Shown in pieces: positions 60,930 to 64,000 of a stretch of DNA of 64,000 nucleotides. Position numbers and translations under genes: made by a program. Each line of letters begins with the position of its first letter. Positions within the stretch are counted from its first letter, which is position 1. A model generated the notes under the pieces. The model was not told the origin of the DNA. It did not search any database and saw only the letters and a list, made by a program, of their open reading frames with translations. The stretch comes from Lentisphaerae bacterium GWF2_49_21 (GTDB lineage: Bacteria > Verrucomicrobiota > Lentisphaeria > Victivallales > GWF2-50-93), in NCBI GenBank assembly GCA_001804805.1, contig MHBH01000052.1, positions 1 through 64,000 on the forward strand, written 5' to 3'.

Positions 60930-61640
60930 TTATTTATCTAAAACTTCTCCATGTATGCTTATTACAATTGTCTTAAAAGGGATATTTTTTCCTGATTCCT
61001 GAACTGCCCTCTGGGCTATCATTGTGATTCCTCCGCAACATGGGACCTCCATCCTTACAGCTGTCACACTTTTGATATTATTGTCTTTAATGATTGAAGT
61101 CAGTTTTTCAAGATACGGTTCTGTATTATCAAGTTTCGGACAGGCTATGATAAGTTTTCTACCTTTAAGCAATTCTGAATGGAAATTTGCATATGCAAAA
61201 GGAACGCAATCGGCTGAAATAAGAAGATCTGCTCCATCCCAATATGGAGCCACCGGCGGCACAAGATGCAGCTGCAGGGGCCACTGGGTAAGTTCTGAGT
61301 CTATTTTTACTGATTCAGAATTTGATGGTTTCTTTGTAAAAGAAATTGCGGCCATGCCAGGACATCCTATATGCTGATGGGAAGATATTGGTTTTGAACT
61401 TGTCTTTGAAAGATGTTTTTTAACAGCTTCCTCGTCAAATGAAGATGCTTCCCTTTCCTCTATGTCTATTGCCCCCTGGGGACATTCACCGAGACAGGCC
61501 CCCAGCCCATCGCAGTAGATGTCACTGACAAGCTTTGCCTTGCCGTTGACAAGCTGTATGGCGCTTTCAGCACATGCGCTAACGCATAGTCCACATCCGT
61601 TGCATTTGCTTTCATCTATTTTGATAATTTTTCTTTTCAT
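60930..61640 (-). CDS. 4Fe-4S ferredoxin-type protein
   Basis: 236 residues from ATG 61640 (GGGGA upstream). Residues about 1-60 hold two [4Fe-4S] motifs: KCNGCGLCVSACAESAI and YCDGLGACLGECPQGAI. A C-terminal domain (about 120-236) has LHLVPPVAPYWDGADLLISADCVPFAY, LIIACPKLDNTEPYLEKL and VRMEVPCCGGI, the Cys-containing pattern seen in a known but poorly studied family of ferredoxins in hcp clusters. It may donate electrons to Hcp (inference by neighbourhood). Confidence 0.88.
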   Translation of the reverse strand: MKRKIIKIDESKCNGCGLCVSACAESAIQLVNGKAKLVSDIYCDGLGACLGECPQGAIDIEEREASSFDEEAVKKHLSKTSSKPISSHQHIGCPGMAAISFTKKPSNSESVKIDSELTQWPLQLHLVPPVAPYWDGADLLISADCVPFAYANFHSELLKGRKLIIACPKLDNTEPYLEKLTSIIKDNNIKSVTAVRMEVPCCGGITMIAQRAVQESGKNIPFKTIVISIHGEVLDK

Positions 61641-61664
61641 GATAGAATTTCCCCTTTTCAAGTT

Positions 61665-62066
61665 TTACAGGAGATCTGCTACAGTTGTATTGAGAAAATA
61701 ATCAGAAACTTCCTTGTTTATCTTTTCGCTTAGATTTCCGAGTACACATTTACTTGCCATGCAGACATTTTTGCCAAGCAGGCAGTTCTGATAGTTGAAA
61801 CGTCCTTCTATGGATTCATAAATCTCCATAAGCTTGATTTCAGAAGGATTTTTAGAGAGGGAAAATCCACCATCAGGCCCCCTCAGTGATTTGACAACAC
61901 CTGATTTTGCAAGCCGCTGCAGGACTTTTGACAAGTGATCGCATGATACGTTCAACTCCTTTGAAATTTCCTTTGCAGATACCATTCTCCCCTTTTCCCT
62001 TGCAATGATGACAGAGGAATGTAGGGCAAGAGAGGATGCTTCAGTTATTCTCAATATGTTGCTCAT
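61665..62066 (-). CDS. Rrf2-family regulator (NsrR/IscR-like)
   Basis: 133 residues. Winged helix (about 1-75): RITEASSLALHSSVIIAREKG, SAKEISKELNVSCDHLSKVLQRLAKSGVVKSLRGPDGGFSL. A Cys cluster at about 93-107 (NCLLGKNVCMASKCVLG) fits an Fe-S ligand set. Rrf2 proteins of this form (NsrR) sense nitric oxide. Its ATG follows AGGAG. A 26-base palindrome overlaps its promoter and it leads the cluster down to nirB, so it probably autoregulates and controls it. Confidence 0.9.
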   Translation of the reverse strand: MSNILRITEASSLALHSSVIIAREKGRMVSAKEISKELNVSCDHLSKVLQRLAKSGVVKSLRGPDGGFSLSKNPSEIKLMEIYESIEGRFNYQNCLLGKNVCMASKCVLGNLSEKINKEVSDYFLNTTVADLL

Positions 62067-62083
62067 ATAAACTCCTATTTTAG

Positions 62084-62109
62084 TATAATGGTACTATAAT
62101 ACCATTATA
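62084..62109. promoter_or_regulatory. 26-base palindromic operator of the Rrf2 cluster
   Basis: TATAATGGTA (62084-62093), CTATAA spacer, TACCATTATA (62100-62109): perfect ten-base arms, centred about 31 bases before the Rrf2 start. It overlaps minus-strand -10-like hexamers (TATACT, TATAGT). Shape and place fit binding of a dimeric Rrf2-type regulator. Confidence 0.72.
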
Positions 62110-62178
62110 TTAATATAAAACAAACTAAAAAAGAAAAATAATTAGGATATATATATCATGTATCTGAATATCAAGTAG

Positions 62179-62490
62179 TTATAATAGGGAATCTTTTGCT
62201 CTATTGGATCCTATGTCTGAATCTTCATCATTACTTTTCTTGTCATCGGATTTGAATTCCTTCCATTTACCCTCATGTCCATCCTTGACGAGAACTTCAA
62301 TTTTCTTTTCAAGTTCTTTAAGTTTTTTTTCACAGAGTGAGGAAAGTGCAGTTCCTTCTTCAAAATATTTGACCATTTCATCGAGCTGTAGATTACCGCT
62401 TTCCATTTTATCAATTATGGTTTCAAGCCGTTCAAGAGCCTTTTCAAATGGAAGATTTTCCGGTTCTTTTGCCTTTTTGTCGTTCTTCAT
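62179..62490 (-). CDS. xseB: Exodeoxyribonuclease VII small subunit
   Basis: 103 residues from ATG 62490; a longer frame from 62547 is not conserved with the family. XseB helical pattern: LPFEKALERLETIIDKMESGNLQLDEMVKYFEEGTALSSLCEKKLKELEKKIEVL. It partners XseA (not in the window) to degrade single-stranded DNA. The acidic, Lys-rich tail is longer than usual. No Shine-Dalgarno sequence is visible. Confidence 0.88.
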   Translation of the reverse strand: MKNDKKAKEPENLPFEKALERLETIIDKMESGNLQLDEMVKYFEEGTALSSLCEKKLKELEKKIEVLVKDGHEGKWKEFKSDDKKSNDEDSDIGSNRAKDSLL

Positions 62491-62577
62491 GGCGGATGAA
62501 ATTTTGATTAATATTATTTGTTGTGTTAATATAAGCCGATAAATCAATTATTCTATAATAAGAATTAAGGAAAACAC

Positions 62578-63951
62578 ATGATCAGAAATCTATTATTGAT
62601 AGCAATCATCTTGGCAATTGCTGCCGGCTGCGGAAAGAAAAGTGATTCAAAGAGTTCGTCAAAGGATAATATTGGAGCAGATGGCAAAACCGGTAACAAG
62701 ACATCGGATAAAGGTTCATCTGATGGAAAATCTGATATTTCAAAACTGGACAATACAAAAAAGAAGGAAGAGGATCCAAAGTTCCAAAAACCGGTTTTCC
62801 AACTCAAAGATTGGAAAAGCGACGTTAAAAAACCTGAAGTTTCAGACGACGCATCTAATGTCTCCGTTGAAAAGTTGGATCCTGAAGATGGAGAAGATGG
62901 TGACAAGGAAATAAAAGTTCCTGAAAACTGTATTGCAGCAAGGCTGACAAATAAAAATGAGAAGATAATGTGGACTCCGAAATGGTATTTTGAAGGAGTA
63001 GGGGGGATCAAACTTCCTGGAATAGCAGTTTCCCCTGATTCAAGCGTCCTTGCCATTATCGAAACGACTGGTACTGACAATGGACCGAATGGAAGCAGGA
63101 TAGTGCTTTTCAATACCTATAACTGGCAAATTCTTAAAATTCATGAGTATGAGGAGAATAAGATTACTAAGTTAAGCTTTTTGCCTAATGGAAGCAAAAT
63201 TGCGTTATGGTCTGAAAAGCAAAGTTCTATAAAAAAACCATATGAACTTCTCCTGGTTGGAATTGAAAAGGGTGATGTTCAATCAGCATCCAGAGAAATT
63301 AAGGCGGATGTCTCCGATATTGTTGCAAATGAAAATTATATTCTGGTGAAGGGTGCTGATGAGAATTACATATATTGTTTTGACTCTGCCAATCTTTCCA
63401 AGTCCGCAAAAAAGATAAAGAGTTTGAACATGCAGGGTGTGTTTGCACTTTCCCCTGACAAGGAGCGTGTCGTCTTGGCTGGAGAGAAATACTTGGAAAT
63501 ATTCGAATGTTCAGGCATGGATCTGATCAGCAAGATCAGCTTTGATGCCAGCTATGCACCTGAAAATGCCATATTTGCAGGCAAAAATGACAGTATTGCA
63601 GTATCTGCATACAACAAGCCCGGTTTTCTTTTCAAAGACGGCCAGAAGAAGCAGTTCTGTGATATTTCAGGGCATGCATTGTCATATAATGGAGATGAAA
63701 AAGCTTTGATATTCGAAAAATATCTTAATAACGAAATATGGCTTGCAGAAGTGCCGGATTTGAGCGATAAGGGACATTTCGTGCCAGCGAAAATAAATCC
63801 ACGGACACAGGGGACAGCTCTCTTTGCAGCATATTTGAAGGACAACAGCAGATATGTACTTTTGGACAACTATGGCAATCTTTCCATATATACAAAATAC
63901 ATGAAATCAAACAAGTGGAAGAAGAAGATAATCTTCAGTTCGAAAAAATAA
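62578..63951 (+). CDS. Lipoprotein with probable beta-propeller domain
   Basis: 457 residues. The lipobox is AIAAGC with cysteine at residue 19 (LLIAIILAIAAGCGKK), so the mature protein is lipid-anchored at the envelope. A Ser/Lys/Asp-rich linker extends to about 110. The rest has repeating four-strand patterns (AVSPDSSVLAIIETT, LSFLPNGSKIALWSE, ALSPDKERVVLAGEKYLEIFE) typical of WD40/PD40-like propellers. No catalytic motif. AAGGAA lies nine bases before the ATG. It is divergent from xseB. Confidence 0.75.
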   Translation: MIRNLLLIAIILAIAAGCGKKSDSKSSSKDNIGADGKTGNKTSDKGSSDGKSDISKLDNTKKKEEDPKFQKPVFQLKDWKSDVKKPEVSDDASNVSVEKLDPEDGEDGDKEIKVPENCIAARLTNKNEKIMWTPKWYFEGVGGIKLPGIAVSPDSSVLAIIETTGTDNGPNGSRIVLFNTYNWQILKIHEYEENKITKLSFLPNGSKIALWSEKQSSIKKPYELLLVGIEKGDVQSASREIKADVSDIVANENYILVKGADENYIYCFDSANLSKSAKKIKSLNMQGVFALSPDKERVVLAGEKYLEIFECSGMDLISKISFDASYAPENAIFAGKNDSIAVSAYNKPGFLFKDGQKKQFCDISGHALSYNGDEKALIFEKYLNNEIWLAEVPDLSDKGHFVPAKINPRTQGTALFAAYLKDNSRYVLLDNYGNLSIYTKYMKSNKWKKKIIFSSKK

Positions 63952-64000
63952 TGGGTTTATTTTAAATTCGAAAGATATTCAAATATTATCTTAGGATCTG

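Overview
The window looks like a chromosome segment from a Gram-negative bacterium. It has an outer-membrane BamA homologue and lipid A/LPS-type genes (gmhA, an LpxB N-terminal-like protein, an ArnT-like transferase). GC content is moderate, Shine-Dalgarno sites are often AGGAGG-like, and TTG/GTG starts are frequent. The mix of an integron integrase, PF12831-type FAD oxidoreductase, TIM-barrel sugar isomerase with AraC regulators, and GC-rich GGCGAGACGCC intergenic repeats reminds me of the PVC group (Lentisphaerota-like). That placement is an impression; no marker gene in the window proves it.

Region 1 (1-4158): a chromosomal integron. A 436-codon IntI-type integrase reads rightward at 2443-3753. 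To its left is an array of cassettes reading away from it on the minus strand, bounded by four attC sites of 60-63 bp. Each cassette starts with a 6-mer complementary to its own R'' box, which is the signature of integrated cassettes. The array runs off the left edge. GC-rich repeats follow intI.

Region 2 (4159-15111): housekeeping genes on the plus strand, prs - rplY/ctc - pth - rpsF - ssb - rpsR - rplI - dnaB, then two unrecognised membrane-linked genes and bamA.

Region 3 (13622-32161): mixed metabolism and regulation. It holds a FAD oxidoreductase facing an AraC/PocR-like regulator, a four-domain CoA-disulfide-reductase/rhodanese/TusA/DsrE fusion, radC, a formyltransferase, an ABC-2 permease, a NusG paralogue, a DciA-like protein, citramalate synthase, mazG, tRNA-Phe, and a sugar isomerase/dehydrogenase pair opposite a cupin-AraC regulator. 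A GT2 / LpxB-N-like / ArnT-like overlapping gene set for lipid modification closes the region.

Region 4 (32228-50330): gltBD, a degenerate KaiC-like/PPDK-N fusion, gmhA-uppS-cdsA, an AT-rich intergenic stretch, dnaN-recF, a phosphatase-superfamily enzyme, a DUF1015 protein, an ABM monooxygenase, a DEAD-box helicase and a GNAT.

Region 5 (50337-54854): a rearrangement zone. It contains a 5'-truncated, frameshifted second copy of hcp, a 101-bp inverted-repeat element, a direct repeat of about 50 bp at both edges, an IS91-type transposase scar, and between them a compact four-gene cluster (ArsR-rhodanese, nucleoside phosphorylase, methyltransferase, DsrE) with its own TTGACA promoter.

Region 6 (54855-62110): a single-direction nitrosative-stress/nitrite cluster: Rrf2 regulator behind a 26-bp palindrome, ferredoxin-type protein, cupin, HD hydrolase, full-length hybrid cluster protein, HPP-family membrane protein (possible nitrite transporter) and a NirB-Rieske(NirD) fusion. 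The window ends with xseB and a lipoprotein.
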